From positions 248,001-312,000 of the forward strand of contig MU867085.1 of NCBI GenBank assembly GCA_033725935.1: a stretch of DNA of 64,000 nucleotides. The letters run 5' to 3'. Under the pieces are notes generated by a model, which worked only from the letters and a program-made list of their open reading frames with translations, searched no databases and was not told where the DNA came from. The stretch comes from Cladorrhinum sp. PSN259 (Eukaryota; Ascomycota; Sordariomycetes; Sordariales; Podosporaceae). The position numbers and the translations under genes were made by a program. Shown here one piece after another: positions 1-11,009 of this stretch (within the stretch, counting starts at the first letter, position 1; each line of letters begins with the position of its first letter).

Positions 1-528
1 CCTTCATGCTCTCTTCAATCATTGCCCTATCTCCAAGCCGTCTTCCCAGAGTCGCAAGGCAAAGAGCCATGACAGATTTCTCCAGATGTGGGTTCTGATG
101 ATATATGTTTTGACGTTGAATGTCAATCATCCAGTTGACTGTAGAAAAACAGCCATCTCTTGCCAGTGAGACTTCTGGGTCAGTGTAGCCGGGGAGATAA
201 ATATCCCAAAAGACGCTCAGGCAGTTGGTTTTGTATGCTGATTTGGCCAGTGTGTCGGGTAAAGTCACGGTGGTGGTCTTGGTTGTACGGACCTTGGTTT
301 CGGCGCCAGTGGCCGGATCGGTGTGGATGAAAGTGGTTGGCCTCTCGTAGCCTTCGCACTTGAGACCAAGCCGTTGGCAATTCCCACATGACGGGCGTTG
401 AAAGTCACACTGGGCCAGTACATGTAAGTGGCCGCCCGTATCGATTCTGAGTGGATGTATACACATACCCCTTTTCTCCGACGACGGCATGTCAAGCATG
501 CTTTGGATCGTCCTGCTACCCCAACCAT
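1..528 (-). CDS. Zn2Cys6 transcription factor, 5' part (C-terminus beyond window)
   Basis: Two exons are visible: 469-528 (20 codons starting MVGVAGRSK) and 1-409, running off the left edge. The intron (410-468) has a GTATGT donor and CAG acceptor and sits inside the zinc cluster. Spliced, the cluster reads CLTC-RRRRKG-C-DFQRPS-C-GN-C-QRLGLK-C, a complete C-x2-C-x6-C-x6-C-x2-C-x6-C binuclear zinc domain at residues 11-39. About 100 further residues include a WDIYLPG stretch and a helical region, as seen at the start of the middle domain of PF11951-type fungal regulators (family inference). It should be a nuclear DNA-binding regulator; its target is unknown. It is divergent from the DUF2306 gene, sharing about 660 bp of intergenic DNA. 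The start is the only ATG in frame close upstream of the cluster. Confidence 0.85.
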
Positions 529-1188
529 GGCTGCTCGATTTTTGCTTGGGCGCAAGATGTTTCTGAATCTGGCTGTTAAACAGGGAGTATTGCAGGTAGG
601 TCGTTTGTTGTGTAGGACAACAGGATCAAAGTATCTTATTAATGAATGCAAACTCATGCAGGCTGCGCCCCAGGACTCCTGCAGGGCTCGTGGGATTTGC
701 CGCGTAACACCAAGGGCGATTGCGAGGACTCATTCACCGCGTGAGGCTCCGGCTTCTACGAATCATAGACCTCGCATTCGGAAACCACCTTTGCCCCTTG
801 GGGTTACATGGCGTGTACGAGTCAGCGCTGATGCAGCCAAGACTGCCCCATTTGGAAAGATTGCGCGCCGGGAACAAGGGTCACATAATCAGTACCCCGC
901 GGTATATCCCGTACCACCATCTGTGATGGCTTCACTTTGGTTCCAGTGGCGGTGTGCATAGGCAGTCGAGTATGCGGACGTATTCGACCACCCGATCCGA
1001 GAGGACTGTCGGCGGGAGTGCACCCAAAGCAGAACAAGTCATATGCCGTCCGGACAGCGCGGGAAATAGCCGTATATAGGTATGGAGGACAGGCAGTTAA
1101 ATAGAAAGGAATTTGCCAGTCGTGACCTCAACTATTGAATCCAGCATCTCAATCAACATTCTGTTCTCGTTGAATTCTCAGCGTCAAG
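529..1188. other. Intergenic region between divergent genes
   Basis: Shared 5' region of the Zn2Cys6 regulator and the DUF2306 gene. Open frames here are short and show no family motif. No convincing TATA element or repeat was seen. Confidence 0.5.
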
Positions 1189-2439
1189 ATGACTTCCTCT
1201 TCCCCTTCCCCCTCTCCCTCCCCTCCCCCTTCCGACAAACCAACCAGACAGCTCAGATACCTCCCCCTCTTGGCCCTCTCCTACATGGCTAAACCTCTAG
1301 GCTTCACCCGCATCTCCAACTTCATCCTCTTTTTCATCTTCGGTGGCGCCCTTCTAGGCTTCGCCTTGGCCCGCCTGCCCTACCTCTCCTTCTCCTCCGG
1401 CCTCTGCCCGGAGGGGGGAGGAACCCTAGACTGCTACTACTACACCCCCGGCTCCCGAGACAAGATCGGCATAATGATGCACCTCAGCGCCATCCTACCA
1501 GCCTCACTGCTGGCGATACTCCAATTCATCCCCAAGATCCGCCACAAGCTCATCCACTTCCACCGCATGAACGGCTACGTAATCCTCTGCCTTGCCGTCA
1601 TCTCAACCATCGGAGCTGGACTCTTGGGGCCCAACCTAATGGGAGGAGAAATCTCGGCACAAGCCGCCGGAGGAACCTTGGGTCTCATGTTTTTAGTCTC
1701 ACTGTTTTTGGCCTGGTACAACATCAAGAGGCTTCAAATCGAACAACACAGAGCGTGGATGTTGAGGGCATGGTTTTATGTACGCTGCACCTTTTCCACT
1801 TCCTCCCTTCCGTCTATCCCCTCTGACCATAGAATATGCAGGCCGGATCAATAATCTCAATGCGCCTGATAATGATGATAATGGACGACATCGAAAGCAA
1901 GCCCTCCTTCTCCCCGACAACATCAATGCCCTGCGCAAAGATAGCCTACTTTTTCGGCGGCAATCCCAACGCGACTCTATCGTCTTATCCAGACTGCGGT
2001 CCTTATTTCTCGGGAGAAGACCTTGAAAAGTCATCCTCCGTAAGGGGCGACCTGAACGGAGACCCTGTAAACGTCATCGCGCTCTTCACCTCGATCTTCG
2101 GCACGAATCTGTGGCTTTCTCTGTTCATACACGCTATTGGGGTAGAAATTTATGTGAGTTTTGTCCAAGGGGGCTTCAAGCGAACAAAATAAAAGACGGA
2201 GGCTGACAGACAGAAAAAAAAAATAGCTTCACCTGACGCCAGCAGAAGCCAACCGCCTTCGAAACGTCTCGTACCAACGTCAACTAGAAGCGGGGATGAA
2301 GACACCCGGCAGAATGGGACTCACGGCCGACAAGCTGGGCTATTCCGCTCCGTGGGTGCCATCATCGGAGGCTGGAACTTCGACCAACTCGGTACATGTA
2401 ATTCCCAAATCAGACCCGGAATCATCCACCAGTGTTTAA
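1189..2439 (+). CDS. DUF2306-type multi-pass membrane protein
   Basis: Three exons, 1189-1779, 1842-2153 and 2227-2439, give 371 aa. Both introns keep phase 0 and have GTACGC/GTGAGT donors and CAG/TAG acceptors. The protein has a Ser/Pro-rich N-tail, then hydrophobic segments near residues 42-65, 100-117, 128-150, 155-180 and 265-290. The pattern of a His-bearing loop (KLIHFHRMNGY), GTLGL in the next helix and an EQHRAWMLRAW motif resembles the PF10067/DUF2306 family. These are membrane proteins of unknown biochemical role, with conserved histidines that may bind metal or heme (inference). The C-tail after ANRLRNVSYQR is polar and probably cytosolic. The stop at 2437-2439 follows exon 3 directly. 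Function remains unassigned. Confidence 0.85.
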
Positions 2440-2968
2440 TTCACACCAATGTCAACGGGATACTCTTACATGATTCCCCTCCAAAATCTTTGATTCTACA
2501 AGTCTTTCCTAATAGATCTGTCATGTTATTGAAAGCGATGGATAGACTACAATACCAAAAGAAGAGTTACATGTAGCCTAATTAACACCATGGTGGTGGC
2601 CAACTTTTACCACTTACTCCTGCCCACTCGCAAATTCCCTTCTATAAGATGTTTTCTGACAAGTAAATCCGCTATTTAGCCACTTTCATCCAACTCATTC
2701 GAGCTTATACATGTAGCTAGACACCATCTAAAAGAACTAGAATTATGTTGTTGTTGTTGTTGATAGAATATTGAGGTGGAAGAAAGTTGAAGATCGAATA
2801 ACTGCAAATTAGGCTAACTAACCTATTTTCCTACCTGTTTAGCTGCCAGTATAGCGGTCTTTATTTGCTAGGACTTTAGAATCTTTCAAATACCTGGCTG
2901 TTAAAAATAGGTTGGAAACGAAGGTACTTGTCGAAGGAAAGCACCGCGGCCTCGAAGTAGGTTAGTGT
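2440..2968. other. Intergenic region
   Basis: AT-rich 3' region of the DUF2306 gene, with a short TTG microsatellite near 2746-2763. No gene was recognised. Confidence 0.45.
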
Positions 2969-3718
2969 TTAGGGTTTAAGCTGGGTTACTGAGTTTGACC
3001 TTGGTACGCTGTCTGAAAACGTGACACGCTGTCTGCCCTGTAGATTTTTCAATTTCCTTGTATTCAGGGGCGTGGAATCTGACAACACAACAACCGAGCT
3101 ATTTGTTTCCATGTCGGGGAACAGGAAACTGAAGGGGATACACCCGCTGATGGTACCTTCGTGGTAGATTGCCAGTCGAGATGGTGTACCCTTGGCGACG
3201 ATTGGAAGCTGGGAACGGTCAGCCTTCATGTACCCGGAGTACAGAGTGAGCAAGTCCGAGACGGAGCTACGGGAGCCGCCCGCGGCAGCCAGAGAGGATG
3301 GACAGTTGGCAAGTAGCTTACCTTCGAGATTGTATCTGATCGTTTCATCATGACCCTGTTATCGCTCAGAAACCACATCGACTCGTGAGTGGCAGGACCA
3401 GAACGGTGCAGAGGCAGATCACCGATTGTGACATCAATGAGGGGGTCTTTTTGATTTTCGACAATACACAGGATGGATTTCGCAAAGTTTGCTACCCCAT
3501 GACACCTTCTTTATGGCTGAGGCCAAGGCCGTGATAAGAGAGCCGAGAGCGTAAGTGGGTTTTTCATCTAGAACGACCCGTGCTGTAGCATCAGAGAAGC
3601 CGAATCCGGCCTGATAGATCATTTTGCCTTGATGAGCAACGCCCATAGAGACACTGGCAATCCCAGATCCCACAGATCTGGGGGAAGGCTGGCGCGAGTG
3701 CCTGTAAACGTGTCTCAT
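2969..3718 (-). pseudogene. Decayed beta-lactamase-like serine hydrolase
   Basis: Three minus-strand fragments in different frames match successive parts of the fungal beta-lactamase/penicillin-binding-like family (PF00144). At 3434-3718 there is an N-terminal part (SVSMGVAHQGK, then YALGSLITA). At about 3340-3490 there is a piece with VTIGDLPLHRSG, equivalent to the family's 'DLLSHRTG' segment. At 2969-3340 there is a C-terminal part with GGSRSSVSDLL, GTPSRLAIYHEG and SSVVVLSDSTPLN. At least two frameshifts separate them. The middle of the protein is far shorter than normal, and the catalytic S-x-x-K has become S-L-I-T (Lys lost). I read this as a truncated, frameshifted, non-functional relic. 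RIP mutation or deletion are possible causes but were not measured. Confidence 0.7.
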
Positions 3719-4346
3719 AAACTCAAAATCATAACCATCCCAGCATCATCCTCAGCCAAGTCCCACTGCTTTTTTCCCTCTCCTTGATCTACCTAACAGT
3801 ACCCCTTGTGACACGGGAACATCTCTCTGCAGCAATTACAGTCCATCATTAAACGACTAGAAACAGGAACTTGCTTGCTTTGCATTCGCGGGTGCCTCGG
3901 CTGAGTCCTATTATCAAACGTCATCAGCAACGATATCTCCCATATCGAATAGTGACAAATCTAGATGATCTTACGCTTTTGTGTGCACGACATCGAACTC
4001 AATACAAAGCACATGATTCCAAGGACAGTATTTACTTCAACTCCTCCATTACTATGTATTATTTCGCTCTATTCACAAGCGCTTTGAAACTATTGAAGGA
4101 GTGTGGGTGTGGTACCATCCACCATTATCCGTGTAATCATCCAAGTAGTGTGTGTGGGGTATAAGGGAAAAAAAAAGATAACCACCTTTTTCCCGGGTTC
4201 CACGCCATCATTGAGACCAAACGATTCATCAATCACATCATTAGTCCTTCTAACCACAACAGACAGTGGCCTCCTCAGTCGCACTCGTTGCTTGGCCACT
4301 ATTGATACGTCAGTGATCATATCTTGTTCTATAGGTAAAGAACGAC
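3719..4346. other. Intergenic region
   Basis: Lies between the hydrolase relic and the 3' end of the copper transporter. Only short, unsupported open frames were seen. Confidence 0.45.
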
Positions 4347-5171
4347 TTACACTCCCAATGGCTCCCAATGAAAGATGAAGGACCCAAGGTAGGCCCCAAT
4401 AAAGATACAAATAATGATGTACCCATTGTAGTACATTGCAAGTCTGTTCATCACCGTCAGTATCAACTCTCTCACGCTCCCATATCAGAACCAGGGTACT
4501 CACAACATGACAAAATACGCAACAGCAAACTGCAACACATGCAACAGTGCCCTCACAGCCTGTTCCCAAACCGCAGGCCTGTACCCTCTCGACTTCGCCT
4601 TGCTAGGACAAAACCCCGCCGCAGCATTACCTTCGATATCACCATGTGCCGGACCCTTTTCACTAGCATCATCCGACGAAGGAACACCGCCAGTCAAAAC
4701 GCCTCCACCATGGCCATGGCCATGATGGTTCCCTGCTGCCGCCGCTTGCCGAACAGCGTTCAAATGCTTCCTGATCAAATACCGATCCCACTCTTTGACC
4801 AGGCGACGAAGTGCCTCGAGGGACATGGTCAGAAGCAAGACGCCGATGCATGAGCCGGCAAAGACGCTCTTGGACGTAATCTTCCAGGATGAGGCGATAA
4901 AGCAACTGTCGATTGTGTTCCAGTTCCAGAGCATCTTGAAAAAACAAACCCGTCAGTAACAACTCTTGGAGAATGAACAATTTGAGGGGAGAGCGAAACA
5001 TACACTTATTTTGCATCCATGTCCGCCCATACCACCACCGCCCATGCCACTTTTACTAGTAGCAGCTTGAGCACCCGCTGTCGCCATGGCTGTTACGCCC
5101 GAAACAACGGCCGAGATCGTTGAGGTGACGACATCTGCCGCTGCGTGATCTGCGTGATTGCTGTGATCCAT
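4347..5171 (-). CDS. Ctr-family copper transporter
   Basis: Three exons on the minus strand (5004-5171, 4504-4934, 4347-4443) encode 231 aa. The N-terminus is His-rich (MDHSNHADH) and Met/Gly-rich (GMGGGGMGGHG), as in extracellular copper-binding tails. The first TM follows MLWNWNTIDSCF. The second TM carries MLLAM, the M-x3-M copper-pore signature, formed exactly across the exon 2/3 junction. The third TM ends with GAYLG, the G-x3-G helix-packing motif. A His/Gly-rich cytosolic loop (NHHGHGHGGG) lies between TM1 and TM2. Ctr proteins work as trimers importing Cu(I) at the plasma membrane or releasing it from the vacuole; which applies here cannot be told. It lies about 2.2 kb from the isocyanide synthase, on the same strand. 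Confidence 0.92.
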
Positions 5172-6456
5172 TGTCTGTTCCGAGATATGCTGTTGCTAAC
5201 CGGAATAAAGAAGAATGTCGTGTTCAAAGAATGCCAAAGTATACGCAGAAAAATTTTGTGCAACTTCCAGTAAGTTAAGAGAGAAAAAGAAGATAAAATA
5301 TCTCCCGGTCTGGTCAGGTTGCGTCAATGGGTCCAGCCTGGATGGAAAAAGTGGCTTGCTCGAGACCAAAAATGATGACACAGAGGGAGGAGAGAAAGGA
5401 GCACAAGAACTCGGGGGACTCGAGACAGGTGGATAGAATTTAAGGTTGGATCGTCATCGTCCAAAAAATGGAGTCCGGAAACTCGAGGGCAAGGGCGGCG
5501 CCGGACGGCTGTTGGATATCCACCACTCCTTCCCAGACTTTCTCTTTTTGCCCGTGACGCCGTCAAGTTCCACATGCCTGCAACTGCCTGCCTGCTTCGC
5601 TCCTGCCTTCAGATTCCCGTCAGTCAGCTCTGCCTTCGGTGTAATTCGAGTTCGGCACCCAAAAATGGAAACAACCTACCTACACCGTATCAGACCGCTC
5701 GCTTGCCCTGGTTACTCTGCATTTCCCGAGTATGCAGATGCAGTGTAATCAGTTGCACTTGCATCTCCAATCAAAAACATGAAGATCGGTGAGTAAAGAG
5801 ACCAATCTAGATGCTTGTTTGACTCTCAGTGTTATCGGGCATAACCGGAAGAACCAATCTAGATGCGCAACATATAAGTTACTTTGCATCTCGACCCTGA
5901 AATTCTCTGGTGTCGAGCTGCACAACCTCAAACCCACCTTAGCAGTTTCCATTTCCAGGTTTTGTTAATCAACTCGGTACCTGGTAACGGTTATGTCGTG
6001 TAACTCGTCAAAACTTCGCCCGCAGCAGCCTGCCGCACCTTGTTCGTGCCTGTGTTAGATTGTTCCATGTGCCGGGGAATCGCCTTTCCAAGCCCCGAAG
6101 CGTCCCATTCCGTGCCGCAATTAACTTCCCGTAGCGAAAAAACAAATGGAAAACCAAACCTCATCCCATCGCGGTTCAACATTTTTTTTGTCAATCTCTG
6201 CAACATGCCACGAGGCGAGGAGGGAGCTCGCCTCCGAACTTGTCAAAATCAAATCGGGATTTAACCTGCCAAGAGTGGAAGGTCCCTAATAACGGCTTAC
6301 ACGAGTGTCTGCAGCACAGCAATCATCATGATGCCATATCAATCTTACATTTTGCCTTCGCTCCAAAATACGAACAAAAACACTCTGCGGTTATTTGAGC
6401 AAGTTATGGCGCGCCTGGCTGGCCCCGGCGATAATAAACTGACCGAACGATAACCA

Positions 6457-6487
<31 letters not shown>

Positions 6488-7369
6488 TTCTTCAAACTGC
6501 CAGTAAGTGGATGAGCCTATCAGCCAACCAACCCCCCTTGCCACCAAACTTCCAACGGTCAACCGGTGTCGGGATTTGCTGTGCCGCTCAAGAACGGATA
6601 ATTATTTACGGTGCTCTGGGTGAGATGTCAAAAGTGGGGGGCATAACTCTCACCAGCTTATCTTACCGACCATAAAAAAAAGGAATAACACTTACATATG
6701 TACAACTTATACTTTTATAACTCACGACATTGACACTGACAACTTGTGCACCTCTATAATATACTTATGAAACACAGTTCTTATTTACAATAGCGAAAAT
6801 ATTGAACCCGTATGAATCAAATTGATGGCATGTGGGTGAAAAACATCTCAAGTTCTTGTTTCACACCCAAAAGGCAGAGAATGATTGATTATTATAGAAA
6901 ACAAATTGTATGTATTTTTGTTGTTGCAAGTATTCAAAACATCTCATACCCCCGAATGCATGCTATTTTCTTCCTCCTTCTGCTACAAGAAGAAAGTTAT
7001 AAAAAGGTAAAAAAAAAGCCAAAAAAAAAAGTTTGAAACGAACCACATCGTGTGCACCACTTTATTAAATAAGCAATAATCATCTTTTTTCTCCATTCTT
7101 TTGATTAATAACAAAATAAAATTTTTCAAGTTGTCGCCTTGACAATTGGTTTGTGTCCGCTGTATGCATCTCAGAAACTCCTTTCCCAAAAGAAGCAGGA
7201 AAAAAAAAAACCAAAAAAAAACAAGAAAACCACCATATCAAACGGTGGTGGTACTGATATTGATTCCACCGCTGACTCTACTCTTCAACCTCCACCACGG
7301 AAGCGGAACAACTTGAACCGCCACCCAACATGCAACCAAGAACTCCACAAGACACCGTAGTAAAGGCTC
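5172..7369. other. Long intergenic region (copper transporter promoter, synthase 3' side)
   Basis: About 2.2 kb without a recognisable gene. It includes a 28-nt A run at 6456-6483 and a strongly AT-rich part from about 6660 to 7240. The left part is the 5' flank of the copper transporter. Open frames here have low-complexity translations and no family match. Confidence 0.5.
6456..6483. repeat. Poly(A) tract, 28 nt
   Basis: Uninterrupted A run in intergenic DNA. No adjoining element or target-site duplication was recognised. Confidence 0.9.
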
Positions 7370-9193
7370 CTAAACCTCCACGGCCCTATTGTTGTTCGAT
7401 GATCCCCACGGGAACTTGGAACCGGGCGATGATGATCCAAAGAAGCTCGTCTTGCTCCTCTTCACCGGGGTAATATTAACCACCGGGCCGTCAGCTTTCT
7501 TGGAACCGCCAAAGAAAGTGGATCGCTTGCTCAGCTTGGGAATATCACCATCCGGTGCTTCCTTGATGGGGGAGAAAGTAAACATCCTCCTTGGAGGCTT
7601 GGGTCCGGCACTGGTATCCTTGGAAGGCGCCATCTTCTCTGACAATGCAAAAGTAGCCCGGCGGGCGAGGGCAGGTGAAGCGCGAATAGGTGTAGCGACG
7701 CTCTTTCCGAAGGACGAGATCTTCTCCGTGACGGTGACGATGATGGGACGCTTGGGACGCTTGGTAAGGGAGAAGTATCCTCTTCCGTTGGAGTTGTGAG
7801 CCAAAGAACCGGTGAAGCTTCCCTTCTTGATTGCGGTTCGCGCAAGCTTGGCCTTGGTAACGAGAAGGAACTCGCTGCCGGCCAGCTCAACGACGCAGTT
7901 GTGCCACGGGGTCGGGATGTGAAGAAGATCAACCGAAGTCATGATGTCTCCTTCGGGGGAGAGCGACTCGACGGTGCGGACCTTGGATGTATCGAAAAGC
8001 TGGATACCGAATTTGGGACCCCCGTTGTTGTGGGCGTGGATAGAAAGGCGGACGTAGTTGGGGAAGAGAAGCTCTACCAGATTGGAGTAGGCCTGGTTGC
8101 GCAAAATCATCTCGAAGGCAACATTTGACGAGACGGCCTTTTGCTTCTTCCGGCTCAGCTTTTTAGTCGAAGGGTGGTACTCAAGATCCTCGAGCATGAA
8201 GCGGGAGAAGCCGCGGTAGAGGGCAGTAATGGCAGGATCCTTGGAGTCGATCTTTGCTCTTACGGCCTCCTTGCGGGGACCGCAGCCAGACATGAGGATG
8301 CGTCGGCAGAGCTCGGCCTCCTCCGTAAGTGCGGTGGCAACGTGATGGTCAATGGTGGGAATGTTGAAGCGAGTGGTCAGGGTGGAAAGGTCGGTCGCCG
8401 AGGCCAACTGGAAGAGGTCGACAAGAGACTTGAAGCCGACGTTGTCGGGCGATCCCATGCGCTTTCCCACTTCCTCGTTCATATCCTTGAGCAGCTCGCC
8501 ATATCGGTCAACCTCTCCGTCATCGACTCCGATACAGTCGCTGAAGACGTGACCGTCGCTGATGACCCACATCTTGGCACCAGGAGGATAGATCTTGTTG
8601 ACCTCCTGGACGAAGCCGTGAAGCCTCTCTAAGGCGAGTTCCTCACCTCGGTCAGGGTCAGGTCCGGTAACCTTGTCGATATTGGAAGACTTGCAAGGGA
8701 AAGCGGGCAGACACAACTCGAGGACGGCGTTTCGCTGGGTAAAGTGTCGGACGCGGCCAGTGAAGTAGGCCCGGCCCTGAACAACCCACTTGTCTCCCTT
8801 GCCCTCATACCGGAGATAGCTGTCAAAGAGGTTGACAATCTGCTCGGTCAAGAGTTCGGTGTCTGGGTTCTCGGTAGCTGGTTCGACGTATGCTGCAAGG
8901 TCTGCATTGTCTAGAATGAGATTGATAAAGAACTCCTCGAAGGCTGCCTCGTCGGCTCTTCGTCCGTTATCACCAATAATGACTCCCGTGGTGAGCCCTG
9001 CTGATGATGGCTTGTTCTGATATACCTTGGCGTTCTGCTTGGTTCGTGACTGCTTGAAGGTGGCCCAGTTGTCTTGGATCCACTGCTTCTCCGGGCCGGT
9101 AGTGTGCACGAGGTTACCCTCAGCATCTGCGAGGAATGAACCCTGGTAGCGGTGGTAGATGGACTGGCCGACGTTGGAGAATTCGGTAGTCAT
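7370..9193 (-). CDS. dit1: Isocyanide synthase, Dit1/PvcA family
   Basis: Single-exon gene of 607 aa on the minus strand, from MTTEFSNVG at 9193. The frame stays open upstream for 108 codons, but those are low-complexity and look untranslated. Residues about 75-445 form the PF05141 (DIT1/PvcA) domain. It shows LPAFPCKS at 162-169, then KVTGPDPDRGEE, IYPPGAKMWVISDGHVFSD at 201-219, YVRLSIHAHN at 380-389 and PTPWHN at 427-432. This family turns the amino group of an amino acid (tyrosine or tryptophan in known cases) into an isonitrile using ribulose 5-phosphate; yeast Dit1 makes N-formyl-tyrosine-type precursors of spore-wall dityrosine. The substrate here is not readable. The tail (about 450-607) is an unusual basic Ser/Pro/Lys-rich extension with two FFG-[GS] motifs, probably disordered. 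The next genes are a Dit2-like P450 and a Dtr1-like transporter. Confidence 0.9.
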   Translation of the reverse strand: MTTEFSNVGQSIYHRYQGSFLADAEGNLVHTTGPEKQWIQDNWATFKQSRTKQNAKVYQNKPSSAGLTTGVIIGDNGRRADEAAFEEFFINLILDNADLAAYVEPATENPDTELLTEQIVNLFDSYLRYEGKGDKWVVQGRAYFTGRVRHFTQRNAVLELCLPAFPCKSSNIDKVTGPDPDRGEELALERLHGFVQEVNKIYPPGAKMWVISDGHVFSDCIGVDDGEVDRYGELLKDMNEEVGKRMGSPDNVGFKSLVDLFQLASATDLSTLTTRFNIPTIDHHVATALTEEAELCRRILMSGCGPRKEAVRAKIDSKDPAITALYRGFSRFMLEDLEYHPSTKKLSRKKQKAVSSNVAFEMILRNQAYSNLVELLFPNYVRLSIHAHNNGGPKFGIQLFDTSKVRTVESLSPEGDIMTSVDLLHIPTPWHNCVVELAGSEFLLVTKAKLARTAIKKGSFTGSLAHNSNGRGYFSLTKRPKRPIIVTVTEKISSFGKSVATPIRASPALARRATFALSEKMAPSKDTSAGPKPPRRMFTFSPIKEAPDGDIPKLSKRSTFFGGSKKADGPVVNITPVKRSKTSFFGSSSPGSKFPWGSSNNNRAVEV

Positions 9194-11009
9194 GATTGCT
9201 GATTTTGTTGAGGATTGTAGCTGTGACGAAAGGAAAGAAGAATGCTGGGTATCAAAGTCGGAAGAAGAAAGGGAAGGCGGTGATGACGATGAAGGATGAT
9301 GATAGGCCAGAAAGATTAGAATTATAAAGGAGCAGTAATGCTTGGGGTATCTCTTAGGTAAATGTTGAAGAACACTGAGGAAAGTGCCACGGTTGGGTGT
9401 GAAGGCCGAGATTGAAGCCGATGATGAAGGGGGATACCGGCACCTATCTATATCCGCCGTGCAACAACTCGGACTCGGCATGGCAGGCAAACATGCATGG
9501 GCCATTGGCCATGCCATTTCGTTGTTGTGGTTCGATATTCACGGTCTTGGGAAAGGACGACACCCTGGTCAAGTTGCTGCAGGTCGACGGCGAAGGATGA
9601 TTGGGAGAAGAAAGAATATCCCAGGCTGTGTGTGGTCCAGGTCCGGGGTCTGGAGGCCTGGGGTAAATGGCGGCCGGAACAAGGCTTGGGGGCTTGGGAT
9701 GGAGGCGGTCCCGTGACCCACTTGGTGCCGCCATGGATGATGACATTGATGGTGGTGATGATGGTGAATGGATGGTTAATGGTGGATAAGTTACCTATCA
9801 GACGAGAATGCAGAACTGTGGAATTCTACCGAGATGCAGCTTGCCAGCCGCAGCGGAAAAGTTGCAGCGGGATACACAGTGACAAGCCCAGACTGCCCGG
9901 TGATTGGGACAGATGGCCCGTGTGAAATGCATGCAACGGCTTGAGCTCAGGATTCCCCTCCTCGAGGGTCTGTCGAGAGATGCAACCAGATGCGGTTGCA
10001 TAATGACGGGTACCTGGAAACCTGGAAAATTCTAGGTTTGCCGACAGAACCTTCTTGGAATGACAGCTGGAACCCTGGAAAGGCGCCGAGCGGCCTGATC
10101 GAAGCAGCCAATCAGAAGCAGTTCCATCCCTCGACCGCAGCAGCCCTATCTGAGTTGATGTACCGCACAGTGTGCTTTTTTTGGGTTTCACCTTGCCTGT
10201 TCTAGAAGACTGCGGTCACCGCTACCGCGCGATAAGGTGCGTGGGGCGTTGATTGGATTGCCTGCGGGTGTGAGTGGCTGAGTTTGGCAGGCTACATCTG
10301 TCTATTTAGCTCTGAACCTTTTGCATGAAACCGAACAGAGCCCAACTCTTACCCAGCTTCCCCCATGTACGCCACAAGCGGCCAGAAGATCTGCTTTTGG
10401 TGCAATGCATGTTGGTCCGACAATACGCAGATCTCCAAGCCAACAGCCCCAATGGATGGCATGAATAGTTCGGTTAAGTGCTTACATACTGTACACTACA
10501 CTCGCGCGCTGCAATAGTGTAAATCGGTGGGATTTCTGCATTTCAAAGGATTGTGCGCTAAAACAGTCGCTGAGAGCGTGCCAAGAAACTGCTTGGTACT
10601 CGGTTCCCATGCTCAACCAAATCCACCGATCAAGCATTCAGACGATTCCTATTTTGGCAAATGCTGGGTGGATATGCGAGGTCCAAATTGATCGTCTCTT
10701 CACTCGGAAATTTCTTTGATTGATCACTCAGCATGTACTCGGTAATGTCACGTTCCAGGTTGGCAACACAGTCATCACTGAACAGAATCCGAATCCAAAA
10801 TTGAAGGAGGCAGAGTGGATGCAAGCCACTCGACCACATCGGACTGGCAAATCACACGTGAAATTATGCGAGATTTGTTGGTGATTTACAGGTCTTACAT
10901 AACACACGGCCCGCGCATACTTTCTCGACTAAGCATCCAAACTTATTATTATTGTTACATACTGAACTGTGCCCTACACTGTACAACCGTGTCCGACCCA
11001 CCAGCAAAC
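9194..11009. other. Intergenic region between synthase and P450
   Basis: Holds the promoter of the isocyanide synthase and the 3' flank of the P450. The sequence just above 9193 is A/G-rich on the plus strand (T/C-rich on the coding strand), as in fungal core promoters. Longer open frames around 9384-9925 have no recognisable motifs. Confidence 0.5.

Noticed and set aside
6456..6483. Poly(A) run as the tail of a LINE or retrocopy
   Set aside because: No reverse-transcriptase fragment, retrocopy or flanking direct repeats seen beside it.
9194..9517. 108-codon upstream extension of the isocyanide synthase frame
   Set aside because: Low-complexity Ser/Pro/Cys-rich sequence without family likeness; MTTEFSNVG is a natural start.
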